Shown here piece by piece: positions 53,399 through 61,111 of a DNA stretch of 62,500 nt. Each line of letters opens with the position of its first letter. Position 1 is the stretch's first letter. The DNA lies in NCBI RefSeq assembly GCF_022026395.1, contig NZ_CP041767.1, positions 207,501 to 270,000 on the forward strand, written 5' to 3'. This DNA is from Brevibacillus brevis. GTDB lineage: Bacteria; Bacillota; Bacilli; Brevibacillales; Brevibacillaceae. The notes below the pieces were generated by a model. It had not been told where the DNA came from. It saw only the letters and a list, made by a program, of their open reading frames with translations, and did no database searches. The position numbers and the translations under genes are program-made.

Positions 53399-54196
53399 AT
53401 GCTCCAGAATATCGCAATTGGTCAATACGTACCAGGGCAATCTTTTTTACATCGTGCAGATCCGCGAAGCAAGCTTCTCTTCATCATCCTTTTTGCTACC
53501 TTGATTTTTCTGGCTAACAATGCGGTTACCTACGCTATACTCATTGGTTTTACCTTGTATGCTGCACTTCTTTCTAGGCTTTCATTGTCCTATATATTAA
53601 AAAGCTTAAAGCCTGTCTGGATCCTGATTTTGTTTACCGTTGTCTTGCATATTTTTATCACAAAAGGCGGGATGGTCTACTTTCAGTGGGGATGGTTTAC
53701 AGTAGAAGAACAGGGAGTTCGCCAGGCGATCTTCATTTCTTTGCGCTTGGGACTTTTGATTCTCATTAGCTCCTTGCTAACACTGACTACCTCTCCTATC
53801 GATTTGACGGAGGGTTTGGAGCGTTTACTAGGACCACTAGGGAAGATCGGCATACCGGTTCATGATATAGCCCTGATGATGTCAATTGCACTCCGGTTCA
53901 TTCCGACCCTGATGGAAGAAACGGATAAAATCATCAAGGCGCAGACCGCCAGAGGAGCCAATTTCACTAGTGGAAGTCTCGTACGCAGAGCCAAGAACCT
54001 GATTCCGATCGCTATTCCATTGTTCGTTAGTGCATTTCGGCGTGCGGAAGAGCTGGCTTTGGCGATGGAAGCACGTGGCTATCGCGGGGGAGTGGGGAGA
54101 ACGCGGCTGAATAAGCTGACGTTCACTTGGCGTGATGGAATCGTAGCTGTTGTGAGTGTGATCCTGGTAATCGTGATTGGGTGGTGGCGTACATGA
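53399..54196 (+). CDS. ecfT: ECF transporter transmembrane protein EcfT
   Basis: 265 aa, five or more membrane helices. The coupling helices carry the two A-R-G motifs typical of EcfT, in AQTARGANF and MEARGYRGG, which dock into the ATPases. It is 2 bp after ecfA2 and overlaps truA by ATGA. Confidence 0.94.
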   Translation: MLQNIAIGQYVPGQSFLHRADPRSKLLFIILFATLIFLANNAVTYAILIGFTLYAALLSRLSLSYILKSLKPVWILILFTVVLHIFITKGGMVYFQWGWFTVEEQGVRQAIFISLRLGLLILISSLLTLTTSPIDLTEGLERLLGPLGKIGIPVHDIALMMSIALRFIPTLMEETDKIIKAQTARGANFTSGSLVRRAKNLIPIAIPLFVSAFRRAEELALAMEARGYRGGVGRTRLNKLTFTWRDGIVAVVSVILVIVIGWWRT

Positions 54197-54927
54197 AGCG
54201 ACTGCGATGTGTATTGGCGTATGACGGAACTGACTTCAGCGGTTTTCAGGTACAGCCAGATCAAGTAACGGTCCAGGGTGAAATTGAAGCCGCATTGAAT
54301 CGGATTACCGGAGAAGATATCCAAGTCTTCGGATCAGGCCGGACAGACGCGGGTGTTCATGCACGCGGTCAAGTGATTCACTTTGACACGTCGAGCAACA
54401 TTCCGATGGATAAATGGCGGTTTGTGTTGAATAATCAGTTGCCTGATTCTATTGTCATTCGGACAGTCGAAGAGGTCGATGCCTCTTTTCATGCGCGTTT
54501 TGACGTGCAAGTTAAAGAATATCGATATTGTATCGACAACAATCCGGTAGCAGATGTATTTCGACATCGTTACGCCGACCATGTCCGGTTCCCGTTAGAT
54601 GTGGACGCGATGCAGCAGGCTGCTCATTACTTGGTGGGTGAACATGATTTTACTTCCTTTTGCTCGGCAAAAACATTCGTCGAGGACAAGGTTCGGACTG
54701 TGTACGGGCTCACCGTGGAAAAAATCGGAGACGAGGTATGGGTGACATGCCGAGGCAACGGTTTTTTGTACAACATGGTTCGAATTATTGTGGGGACTTT
54801 GGTTGAAGTAGGGCAAGGAAAAAGAAGCCCTGCTGAACTGAGGGAAATCCTCGCCGCATGTGATCGGGAAAAGGCAGGTAAGACAGCACCAGCCAAGGGT
54901 CTGACCATGTGGGAGGTTGTCTACTAG
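54193..54927 (+). CDS. truA: tRNA pseudouridine synthase A
   Basis: 244 aa. Modifies U38-40 of tRNA anticodon arms. The catalytic aspartate is in GSGRTDAGVHARGQ (about residue 53). ATG 54193 overlaps the ecfT stop as ATGA. Confidence 0.96.
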   Translation: MKRLRCVLAYDGTDFSGFQVQPDQVTVQGEIEAALNRITGEDIQVFGSGRTDAGVHARGQVIHFDTSSNIPMDKWRFVLNNQLPDSIVIRTVEEVDASFHARFDVQVKEYRYCIDNNPVADVFRHRYADHVRFPLDVDAMQQAAHYLVGEHDFTSFCSAKTFVEDKVRTVYGLTVEKIGDEVWVTCRGNGFLYNMVRIIVGTLVEVGQGKRSPAELREILAACDREKAGKTAPAKGLTMWEVVY

Positions 54928-54964
54928 TTCTCAGATTTCCAACTATTAGACGAACGAGCAGCAC

Positions 54965-54993
54965 TTGACTATAGGGCGTCTATGTAGTACGAT
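54965..54993 (+). promoter_or_regulatory. Promoter of rplM-rpsI
   Basis: TTGACT (54965-54970), 17 bp, TACGAT (54988-54993). It produces a leader of about 180 nt. Confidence 0.65.
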
Positions 54994-54999
54994 ATTCCT

Positions 55000-55160
55000 T
55001 GGTATTTTAACCCCGCCTAGCCCCACTCTAGCCCCGGGATTGAAAGACAAGAACGTGATTACATGGAACACCTGGAAGAGTTGCTCACCCGTAACAGCAA
55101 TTATCTTCCATTGCAAGTTTCGGTTGTTTTGGTTATAAGTAGATGGATATGTGTTAGGTA
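55000..55160 (+). promoter_or_regulatory. Long rplM leader, function not assigned
   Basis: The leader holds repeated CTAGCCCC units around 55016-55036 and no clear terminator. L13 leaders are known in Firmicutes, but I cannot confirm a match by eye. A 32-codon open frame (55063-55161) has no ribosome-binding site. Confidence 0.4.
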
Positions 55161-55181
55161 AGATATTTAGGAGGGACAAAA

Positions 55182-55619
55182 ATGCGTACCACATATATGG
55201 CGAAACCGCTCGAAGTTGAGCGCAAATGGTACATCGTTGACGCTGAAGGCCAAACGCTGGGTCGTCTGGCGAGCGAAGTAGCTTCTATCCTGCGCGGAAA
55301 ATTGAAACCAGAATTCACTCCTCACGTTGACGCTGGCGATTTCGTAATCGTAATCAACGCTGACAAAGTGAAATTGACTGGTAACAAACTGAATGACAAA
55401 ATTTACTACACTCACTCCCTGTATCCAGGTGGTTTGAAAAAGACCACTGCTGGCGCAATGCTGAACAAACGCCCAGATCGTATGTTCGAACTGGCGGTAA
55501 AAGGCATGCTGCCTAAAAACAGCCTGGGACGTCAAATGTTCACCAAGCTGAAAGTATACGCTGGAACTGAGCATCCGCACGCAGCACAAAAACCAGAAGT
55601 TTGGCAAATTCGCGGTTAA
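55182..55619 (+). CDS. rplM: 50S ribosomal protein L13
   Basis: 145 aa. [20 protein letters not shown] start, [18 protein letters not shown], and [19 protein letters not shown]. Early 50S assembly protein. TTAGGAGGG precedes ATG 55182. Confidence 0.97.
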   Translation: MRTTYMAKPLEVERKWYIVDAEGQTLGRLASEVASILRGKLKPEFTPHVDAGDFVIVINADKVKLTGNKLNDKIYYTHSLYPGGLKKTTAGAMLNKRPDRMFELAVKGMLPKNSLGRQMFTKLKVYAGTEHPHAAQKPEVWQIRG

Positions 55620-55639
55620 GGTAAAGGGAGGAAATATAC

Positions 55640-56032
55640 GTGGCACAAGTACAATACTACGGTACAGGTCGTCGTAAGCACTCCGTAGCACGCGTTCGCC
55701 TGGTTCCAGGTGAAGGTCGCATCGTGATCAACAAGCGTGAAATGGATACTTACTTTGGTTTGGAAACACTGAAATTGATCGTAAAACAACCACTCGTTCT
55801 GACTGAAACTCTCGGTCGTTACGATGTATTGGTTAACGTAAACGGCGGCGGAACCACTGGTCAAGCTGGTGCAATCCGTCACGGCGTTGCTCGCGCTCTG
55901 CTGAAAGCAGATCCGGAACTGCGTGGCGCTCTGAAACGCGCTGGCTTCCTGACTCGCGATCCTCGTATGAAAGAGCGTAAGAAATACGGCTTGAAAGCAG
56001 CTCGTCGCGCACCTCAATTCTCCAAGCGCTAA
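55640..56032 (+). CDS. rpsI: 30S ribosomal protein S9
   Basis: 130 aa. [19 protein letters not shown] start and the C-terminal tail RRAPQFSKR that contacts P-site tRNA. GTG start after AAAGGGAGG. It ends the ribosomal run with a terminator. Confidence 0.97.
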   Translation: MAQVQYYGTGRRKHSVARVRLVPGEGRIVINKREMDTYFGLETLKLIVKQPLVLTETLGRYDVLVNVNGGGTTGQAGAIRHGVARALLKADPELRGALKRAGFLTRDPRMKERKKYGLKAARRAPQFSKR

Positions 56033-56057
56033 GAAGCTTTCAATTATCAACATTATC

Positions 56058-56095
56058 GCCCTTGGCCATCATTGGTCAGGGGCTTTAATTTTTTC
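56058..56095 (+). terminator. Intrinsic terminator after rpsI
   Basis: GCCCTTGGCCA (56058-56068) pairs with TGGTCAGGGGC (56073-56083) with two G-T wobbles, followed by TTTAATTTTTT. Confidence 0.85.
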
Positions 56096-56252
56096 TTCCA
56101 ACGGCCCTCCAATTTGCCTTCTATGGTTTTTTGAGCAACCCCTATTGTTATCTAAATGTCTATGCGTATAAAAATTCCTATACCCCGAAAAGCACTGTCT
56201 TTTAACAAGTCCATTGCTACTTTATAAATTACCAAAAAAAGTAAATTATATA

Positions 56253-56280
56253 TTGAAAACAATTATTAAAATGGTATAAT
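56253..56280 (+). promoter_or_regulatory. Strong promoter in the accessory insertion
   Basis: TTGAAA (56253-56258), 16 bp, consensus TATAAT (56275-56280) with extended TG at 56272-56273, in a very AT-rich stretch. Confidence 0.75.
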
Positions 56281-56314
56281 TTGGTATATTCAATAATGTT
56301 AGGAGGTCATTCAT

Positions 56315-56650
56315 ATGGGATAGTAACTATGAAGTGTAGAGCTACATAGCATCTGGTGCTACTGTATCTACTCCGAAATGGTCTGCTCGTGTGAACTCAA
56401 CCGCTATCATTTTACTAGTGCTCGTGAGTGAAATCGGAGGCAAAAGCTACTGAATATACTTCGAGCATCAACTGTTGTCAATGGCAAATGGACATCTCGA
56501 CCGCGAGCGATACGTTGCTGGAGGATGGCTCAAATTTGGCCTCCCAAATGGATCACTGACCACATGAGTCAGGTGGTGGATTACCGCATAAGAATCAATC
56601 ATAGAGCCACTATTACACTTGGCTTGAAAATTCAACATACGAAAAAGTGA
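56315..56650 (+). pseudogene. Decayed small gene behind an intact promoter and ribosome-binding site
   Basis: TTAGGAGG is followed 8 nt later by ATG 56315, then GGA and TAG: only Met-Gly is encoded. One base out of frame, a reading from 56316 is open for 7 codons, has one TAG (56337-56339) and then 37 open codons to 56450. Another frame is open for 72 codons (56432-56647) without a start near its head. The pieces look protein-like and may be one gene broken by a stop and a frameshift, ahead of the 104-aa gene. I recognise no family, and chance open frames remain possible. Confidence 0.4.
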
Positions 56651-56677
56651 ATCTTGAGAAATGGGAGAGTGGAAAGA

Positions 56678-56992
56678 ATGTTGGATTGGGACAAAATGCA
56701 AGAGGAGTACGTAACGGATCATCATTATCATGTTTCTTACCATGAAGATGGATACGATATCGAGGGTACTGTATGGAAAAAGAAAAACGGAAATGGTTGG
56801 GATGTTCTCTTTTCTGATATACATAATGAGCTAAATGAAGAGAATGATACTCAATTAGATTTAGTAATTTTCCGCTATGAAAAAGATCAGTTAGACATCG
56901 AAGAAATCAATGAAATGTTTGCACAATGGGTCAACAAGGTGCTTCTTCGTAATGCAAAAGATAAATCAGTATACATGTACAAGGAAACATGA
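56678..56992 (+). CDS. Hypothetical small acidic protein
   Basis: 104 aa, soluble, no signal peptide, rich in Asp/Glu and aromatic residues, not recognised. ATG 56678 follows GGGAGAG at about 8 nt; a TTG at 56654 would add eight residues. It is 32 bp before a secreted-protein gene in the same orientation, so they are probably co-transcribed. Size, acidity and position would suit an immunity protein, but that is inference. Base composition is more AT-rich than the flanking ribosomal genes, suggesting later arrival. Confidence 0.65.
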   Translation: MLDWDKMQEEYVTDHHYHVSYHEDGYDIEGTVWKKKNGNGWDVLFSDIHNELNEENDTQLDLVIFRYEKDQLDIEEINEMFAQWVNKVLLRNAKDKSVYMYKET

Positions 56993-57024
56993 AATCAATT
57001 AAAGAAAAGGTGGTAGATTTTTAA

Positions 57025-57525
57025 ATGTTTAAGAAGATAGTATCGCTTGTTTTAGCGGTTTCGTTTGTTTTTACTGGTGTCGTGGGGACTTCCACTGTAG
57101 CCGCGGCAGATCATCATTCTCAAGTAACAACTAAACAGAGTTTCTCGAGTTCAATGAGAGAGTCAGAAATGAAAGAGAAGCAACAGGTTGCACCAATTGT
57201 TGCCAGAATCATCATAAAAGCAGCAGAATTTGCTGTTAAGAAACTAGGAAAAAAGATAGCAGATGATGTATGGCCTGTTGTGAAGAAAAAGCTGGATGAT
57301 CTTTTGGAATCAGCTAAAGATCTTTCTGTGAAAGGCCCTGGTGGCGGTGAAAGAGTCTTCGCTATATTTAGCGATAAAACGGAAATTTTCAGATTGGATG
57401 CTAAGTTATTAAAAAAATCGGATGGATACTATCTGTGGGTTCATTATCATATTCGTCCCAATATGGAAGATCATCATGATATTGCTAATATTTATATGGG
57501 AAAAGATAAGCCTGGTGGCTGGTAA
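57025..57525 (+). CDS. Secreted hypothetical protein, possibly toxin-like
   Basis: 166 aa. A clear signal peptide (MFKKIVSLVLAVSFVFTGVV, then cleavage likely after the AAA near residue 29). The mature part has a basic amphipathic helix stretch (about 58-95, IIIKAAEFAVKKLGKKI) and a compact beta-like C-terminus with W-V-H-Y-H and E-D-H-H histidine clusters, ending GGW. The C-terminus faintly recalls His-rich domains at the ends of polymorphic toxins; I could not confirm this. AAAGGTGG precedes ATG 57025. Terminator follows. Confidence 0.65.
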   Translation: MFKKIVSLVLAVSFVFTGVVGTSTVAAADHHSQVTTKQSFSSSMRESEMKEKQQVAPIVARIIIKAAEFAVKKLGKKIADDVWPVVKKKLDDLLESAKDLSVKGPGGGERVFAIFSDKTEIFRLDAKLLKKSDGYYLWVHYHIRPNMEDHHDIANIYMGKDKPGGW

Positions 57526-57539
57526 GTGGACCTACGTGC

Positions 57540-57598
57540 AGAAACGCCACGCATTGGAAAAACAGTATGTAATCTAATGTGTGGCGTTTCTTTTCTGT
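57540..57598 (+). terminator. Terminator after the secreted-protein gene
   Basis: AGAAACGCCACGCATT (57540-57555) pairs with AATGTGTGGCGTTTCT (57576-57591) with one wobble, a 20-nt loop and a T-rich tail. Confidence 0.85.
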
Positions 57599-57618
57599 TT
57601 GCCTTGGGATCGATACAT

Positions 57619-57653
57619 CCCCCTTGTCTGTTTCGCAGGCAGGGGGTTTTTCC
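57619..57653 (+). terminator. Second terminator upstream of cwlD
   Basis: CCCCCTTGTCTG (57619-57630) pairs with CAGGCAGGGGG (57636-57646) with one bulge, then five T. It lies 76 bp before cwlD, and either backs up the previous terminator or attenuates cwlD. Confidence 0.8.
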
Positions 57654-57728
57654 TTTCTACAAACGGGTATATTTGTCCATGTTTGTCCATATGATGGAAC
57701 GAGAATGGGACAAAGGGGACGATACACT

Positions 57729-58445
57729 GTGACACGAAAAGGAGTAGGCTGGATATTGGCTTTCGCGGTACTTATGCTGTTGTTCACCTACGAAGCGCCT
57801 GATCGTTCTTCCTGGCAGGCATGGTCGCTGCCACTGACGGGAACGGTCATAGCCATTGACCCTGGGCATGGGGGAATCGATGGCGGTGCCGTTTCCAAAA
57901 AGGGGGATGTAGTTGAGAAAGAAGTGACTTTGGCCATTAGCATGTACTTGCGAGATTTCCTTCAGCAGTCAGGAGCGTTTGTGGTTATGACGAGGGAGGA
58001 AGACAAGGATTTGGCGAGTCCAGATGCGGCACAGGCACGCAAACGAAAATCTGAGGATATTCGAAACCGGGTAAGGCTGGTCAATGATAGTACACCGGAT
58101 TTTTTGGTCAGCATACACGTTAATTCCATCCCTTCTCCGAAATGGTCGGGAGCACAGACTTTTTATTCCCCTAGCTTCAAAAAGAGTGCAGAAGTTTCTT
58201 ATTTGATACAAGATGAGATCAAACGGGTGATCGGTCATACAGATCGGGTTCCGAGTAAGACGAACAATGTGTTCTTGATTCGGGAGGTTAACTGCCCTGC
58301 CGTTTTGGTAGAAGTAGGCTTTGTCAGCAATACAGAGGAGGCCAAGCGACTTCAGAGCGTTGAATACCAAAAAGCTATGGCGAATGCTATTTATCAGGGA
58401 ATATTGCGTCAGTACTCGGGAGAAAAAGCGCCAATTACACCCTGA
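57729..58445 (+). CDS. cwlD: N-acetylmuramoyl-L-alanine amidase CwlD
   Basis: 238 aa. N-terminal membrane anchor/signal (residues 7-25), then an Amidase_3 domain with zinc ligands in DPGHGGIDGG (about 45), an acidic KEVTL and VSIHVNS, plus catalytic VEVGFVSN. Works with PdaA to make muramic-delta-lactam in spore cortex, needed for germination. GTG 57729 follows AAAGGGG; the long upstream in-frame opening from 57579 crosses two terminators and is rejected. Confidence 0.93.
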   Translation: MTRKGVGWILAFAVLMLLFTYEAPDRSSWQAWSLPLTGTVIAIDPGHGGIDGGAVSKKGDVVEKEVTLAISMYLRDFLQQSGAFVVMTREEDKDLASPDAAQARKRKSEDIRNRVRLVNDSTPDFLVSIHVNSIPSPKWSGAQTFYSPSFKKSAEVSYLIQDEIKRVIGHTDRVPSKTNNVFLIREVNCPAVLVEVGFVSNTEEAKRLQSVEYQKAMANAIYQGILRQYSGEKAPITP

Positions 58446-58478
58446 GATGGCGGTGATCGTGTTCCGACCGCCCGAATA

Positions 58479-58487
58479 TGCTATAAT
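58479..58487 (+). promoter_or_regulatory. Extended -10 promoter of the Mrp/SalA gene
   Basis: TGCTATAAT (58479-58487), an ideal extended -10; the -35 region is poor (GTGTTC). Confidence 0.55.
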
Positions 58488-58556
58488 GAACGCGCATACG
58501 CTGCCGTTATACCAGCATGAAAATGTTTGAAAAGATTATAGATGAGGTGAACCAGA

Positions 58557-59669
58557 ATGTTGACCAGAGAACAGGTTCTCGAAGCACTACGCGATGTAAA
58601 AGACCCTGAAATTAATCGTAGCTTGGTCGAGCTCAACATGATTCGGGATATCCATATTGAAGGCAAGACAGTAAGCCTCACAGTCGTTCTGACGATTTCG
58701 GGCTGTCCGCTCAAAGCCAAGATTGAGGACGATGTCATCGCAGCTGTGAAAGCGCTAGGAGCAGAAGAAGTACGCCTGCAATTCGGTTCGATGACAGACG
58801 AGGAACGTGCGGCTCTGTCTGCTCAGCTTCGCAAGAACCAAGGTGGGCAAACACATAACATGACACCGGGACAAGCTCCTCTCTTGAATCCGATCTTGGC
58901 GAAGGATTCGAATACGACCTTTATCGCGGTCACTTCCGGAAAAGGTGGCGTCGGAAAGTCGACGGTGACAGTGAACCTGGCTGTTGCGCTGGCTCGTCTA
59001 GGAAAAAAAGTGGGTATTATCGACGCAGACATTTACGGCTTTAGTGTGCCCGATATGATGAATATTGAACAACGTCCAACCGTGATTGGGGAAACCATTC
59101 TGCCTGTTGAAAAGCAAAATGTAAAGGTTATGTCCATGGGCTTTTTTGTAGAGGACAACTCTCCGATCATTTGGCGTGGTCCTATGTTGGGGAAAATGCT
59201 GCGTAACTTTTTCACAGAAGTGCACTGGGGCGAAGAATTGGACTACCTCTTGTTGGATTTGCCTCCAGGAACGGGAGACATGGCCCTTGACGTGCATACC
59301 ATGATTCCGCAGAGCATGGAGATTGTCGTAACTACTCCTCATGCTACTGCAGCGTTTGTAGCAGCTCGCGCAGGAGCTATGGCAAAGCGAACCGGTCATG
59401 AAATTCTCGGTATTGTGGAAAATATGGCATGGTATGAAGCTAAGGATGGTTCGAAAGAATACGTATTCGGTCGTGGTGGAGGAGCTAAGCTTGCCGAGAC
59501 ATTGGCATGTGAGCTGCTTGCTCAAATTCCGCTGGGACAACCGGATAATCATCCATCTGAACCTGATTATTCCCCATCCATCTATGGAGAAAAGACCGAA
59601 ATTGGTCAGCTTTACATCGATATGGCCAAACGTGTCATAGAAAAATGCGGGGAAGCCGTCAAACAATAA
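58557..59669 (+). CDS. salA: Mrp/NBP35-family P-loop ATPase (SalA-like)
   Basis: 370 aa. N-terminal MIP18/FeS-assembly domain (about 1-85), then the deviant Walker A SGKGGVGKST (about 129), DADIYG switch I and LLLDLPPGTGD. The C-x-x-C iron-sulfur motif of Mrp carriers is absent: the ENMAWYEAKDG segment has no cysteines. This matches SalA of B. subtilis, a regulator of extracellular protease genes, better than an FeS carrier. Located between cwlD and gerD, as in Bacillus. Confidence 0.88.
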   Translation: MLTREQVLEALRDVKDPEINRSLVELNMIRDIHIEGKTVSLTVVLTISGCPLKAKIEDDVIAAVKALGAEEVRLQFGSMTDEERAALSAQLRKNQGGQTHNMTPGQAPLLNPILAKDSNTTFIAVTSGKGGVGKSTVTVNLAVALARLGKKVGIIDADIYGFSVPDMMNIEQRPTVIGETILPVEKQNVKVMSMGFFVEDNSPIIWRGPMLGKMLRNFFTEVHWGEELDYLLLDLPPGTGDMALDVHTMIPQSMEIVVTTPHATAAFVAARAGAMAKRTGHEILGIVENMAWYEAKDGSKEYVFGRGGGAKLAETLACELLAQIPLGQPDNHPSEPDYSPSIYGEKTEIGQLYIDMAKRVIEKCGEAVKQ

Positions 59670-59683
59670 GATCCAAGAAGATG

Positions 59684-59720
59684 AAAAAGGTGGGCTCTAT
59701 AATAGAGCTCACCTTTGCGT
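59684..59720. terminator. Bidirectional terminator between salA and gerD
   Basis: AAAGGTGGGCTCTA (59686-59699) pairs with TAGAGCTCACCTTT (59703-59716) with one G-T, A-run on the left and T-rich right flank. It serves both convergent genes. Confidence 0.8.
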
Positions 59721-59721
59721 T

Positions 59722-60372
59722 TTAAGAAGATTTACCGCTGCCTCCACCAGAAGAACCTCCGCCGGAACCTCCACCTTTACCTTCTTTTCCTTTTTTCTTC
59801 GGCTTCAGTTCCTTTGGTTTGGTCATGTCCTCGGATACTTTGGTCATGATCTTCATGAGTTCAGCCTGGAACAAAGGACTTTGCAAGGAATCCTTCATCA
59901 CTTGCATGGTTTGCTGTCGATAAGCAGAGCTTTTCATCAGGTCCATCAAATTTTTCTCAAACTCAGGGTCTTTCATTACGCTGATAAGCTCTTTTTGGTA
60001 TTCAGGGTCCTTCATCAGGTCCTTCATTAGCGTTTTTTGTTCATTCTTCATGGATTTCGCCATAGCGCTTGCGAACTTAGGGTCTTTAAACGCTTCTTTG
60101 ATGTGCGTGCTATTGGGATTCGTCATGCTTTGGATCAAAGTTGTCCGCACTGTCGACTCGTCCAGCATCAGGCTTTGTTTGAACTTGTCATCCTTCATCA
60201 TTTTACCTACAGATTGCTTCGCTTCGTCCGTCTGTAATATGTCCAGCACCATGTCTTTGACGCTTTTATAATCAGGCTGAGACGAACTTTGCGCTTGTCC
60301 GCCACCCCCGCAACTGGTGAGGACCAGACAGACAAGAGCGGTTAACCAAAAAGACATCGTCTTTTTTCTCAT
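59722..60372 (-). CDS. gerD: Spore germination lipoprotein GerD
   Basis: 216 aa. Lipoprotein signal with lipobox LTSC (cysteine near residue 21). The helical core has repeated M-K-D-P-E-[FY] units (about 110-160), then a Lys/Gly/Ser-rich low-complexity tail (about 185-216). GerD clusters nutrient receptors in the spore inner membrane. The reverse-strand start at 60372 has AAGGAGGTG upstream. It is divergent from kbaA. Confidence 0.93.
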   Translation of the reverse strand: MRKKTMSFWLTALVCLVLTSCGGGGQAQSSSQPDYKSVKDMVLDILQTDEAKQSVGKMMKDDKFKQSLMLDESTVRTTLIQSMTNPNSTHIKEAFKDPKFASAMAKSMKNEQKTLMKDLMKDPEYQKELISVMKDPEFEKNLMDLMKSSAYRQQTMQVMKDSLQSPLFQAELMKIMTKVSEDMTKPKELKPKKKGKEGKGGGSGGGSSGGGSGKSS

Positions 60373-60457
60373 GGGGTGGACACCTCCTTCTTTACTCTGC
60401 CTACAAGTAACGTGTGCATTTTGTTTTGTTCTTACGCTAGTATTTTCTTGTATCCAT

Positions 60458-60466
60458 TGGTACAAT
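60458..60466 (+). promoter_or_regulatory. Extended -10 for kbaA
   Basis: TGGTACAAT (60458-60466) with no clear -35 upstream; it lies about 32 nt before the start codon. Confidence 0.45.
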
Positions 60467-60497
60467 CATATTCGATGTGGATGGGAGGGAATACTTG

Positions 60498-61085
60498 GTG
60501 AGTTTGCGTAAGTATGGATGGCTTTTTATTACCACGCTCTTGCTTGGGGGATTAGGCGGGATCCTGGTTGCCCTTATTTTTGACTTGGACAAGCTACTCG
60601 GGGGCAGCACCGGTAACTTTTTTGTAGGCTTGTTCATGTATCTCCTGTATGGAATGACCATTAGTATTGTGGCTCAGATGGGTTTTTTTGCGTATATGAC
60701 GATTAATTATTTCGCTAAAACAATATTCAAAACGGCTTCGCTGTGGAAAAGTGTCCAAGTATTTCTTATTTTGTTTGTCTTTTTCGATATGATTTATCTT
60801 CGCTATACGTCTTTCGGTGAAGGAAAAGGATTTGGTTCGTATTTTATTGAGCCAACGCTATTATTGATTGTTGCTATTGTTACCGCATATGGAAAAGTAA
60901 GTCTGACCAATAAATCAGCATGGATACCGACGACCTTCTTTATGTTTGTCGTTACGGCATTGGAATGGATTCCTGCATTGAAGGAAGATAATGTGCGTGC
61001 AACACTGTCCATGCTCGTCCCACTATTGTTTTGTAACGTCTGGCAAGTCATGCAATTGCACCGTCTGGTAAAAAGAGAAAGCTGA
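60498..61085 (+). CDS. kbaA: KinB-signalling pathway activator KbaA
   Basis: 195 aa with about six membrane helices. In B. subtilis it is needed for KinB activity in the phosphorelay leading to Spo0A and sporulation. GTG 60498 follows GGGAGGG at 8 nt; TTG 60495 or ATG 60477 are weaker. The stop codon is inside a terminator stem. Confidence 0.9.
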   Translation: MSLRKYGWLFITTLLLGGLGGILVALIFDLDKLLGGSTGNFFVGLFMYLLYGMTISIVAQMGFFAYMTINYFAKTIFKTASLWKSVQVFLILFVFFDMIYLRYTSFGEGKGFGSYFIEPTLLLIVAIVTAYGKVSLTNKSAWIPTTFFMFVVTALEWIPALKEDNVRATLSMLVPLLFCNVWQVMQLHRLVKRES

Positions 61086-61108
61086 CCCAATGAAGGTCAG
61101 CTTTTTTT
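61078..61108. terminator. Terminator after kbaA, probably bidirectional
   Basis: AAAGCTGACC (61078-61087) pairs perfectly with GGTCAGCTTT (61095-61104), followed by T-run; the upstream A-rich tract may serve pdaB on the other strand. Confidence 0.85.
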
Positions 61109-61111
61109 GTT

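Noticed and set aside
55063..55161. 32-codon open frame in the rplM leader
   Set aside because: No ribosome-binding site and no recognisable sequence; kept only as a leader oddity.
57579..57728. N-terminal extension of CwlD by 50 residues
   Set aside because: It runs through two terminators and lacks a ribosome-binding site; the family starts just before the membrane anchor.
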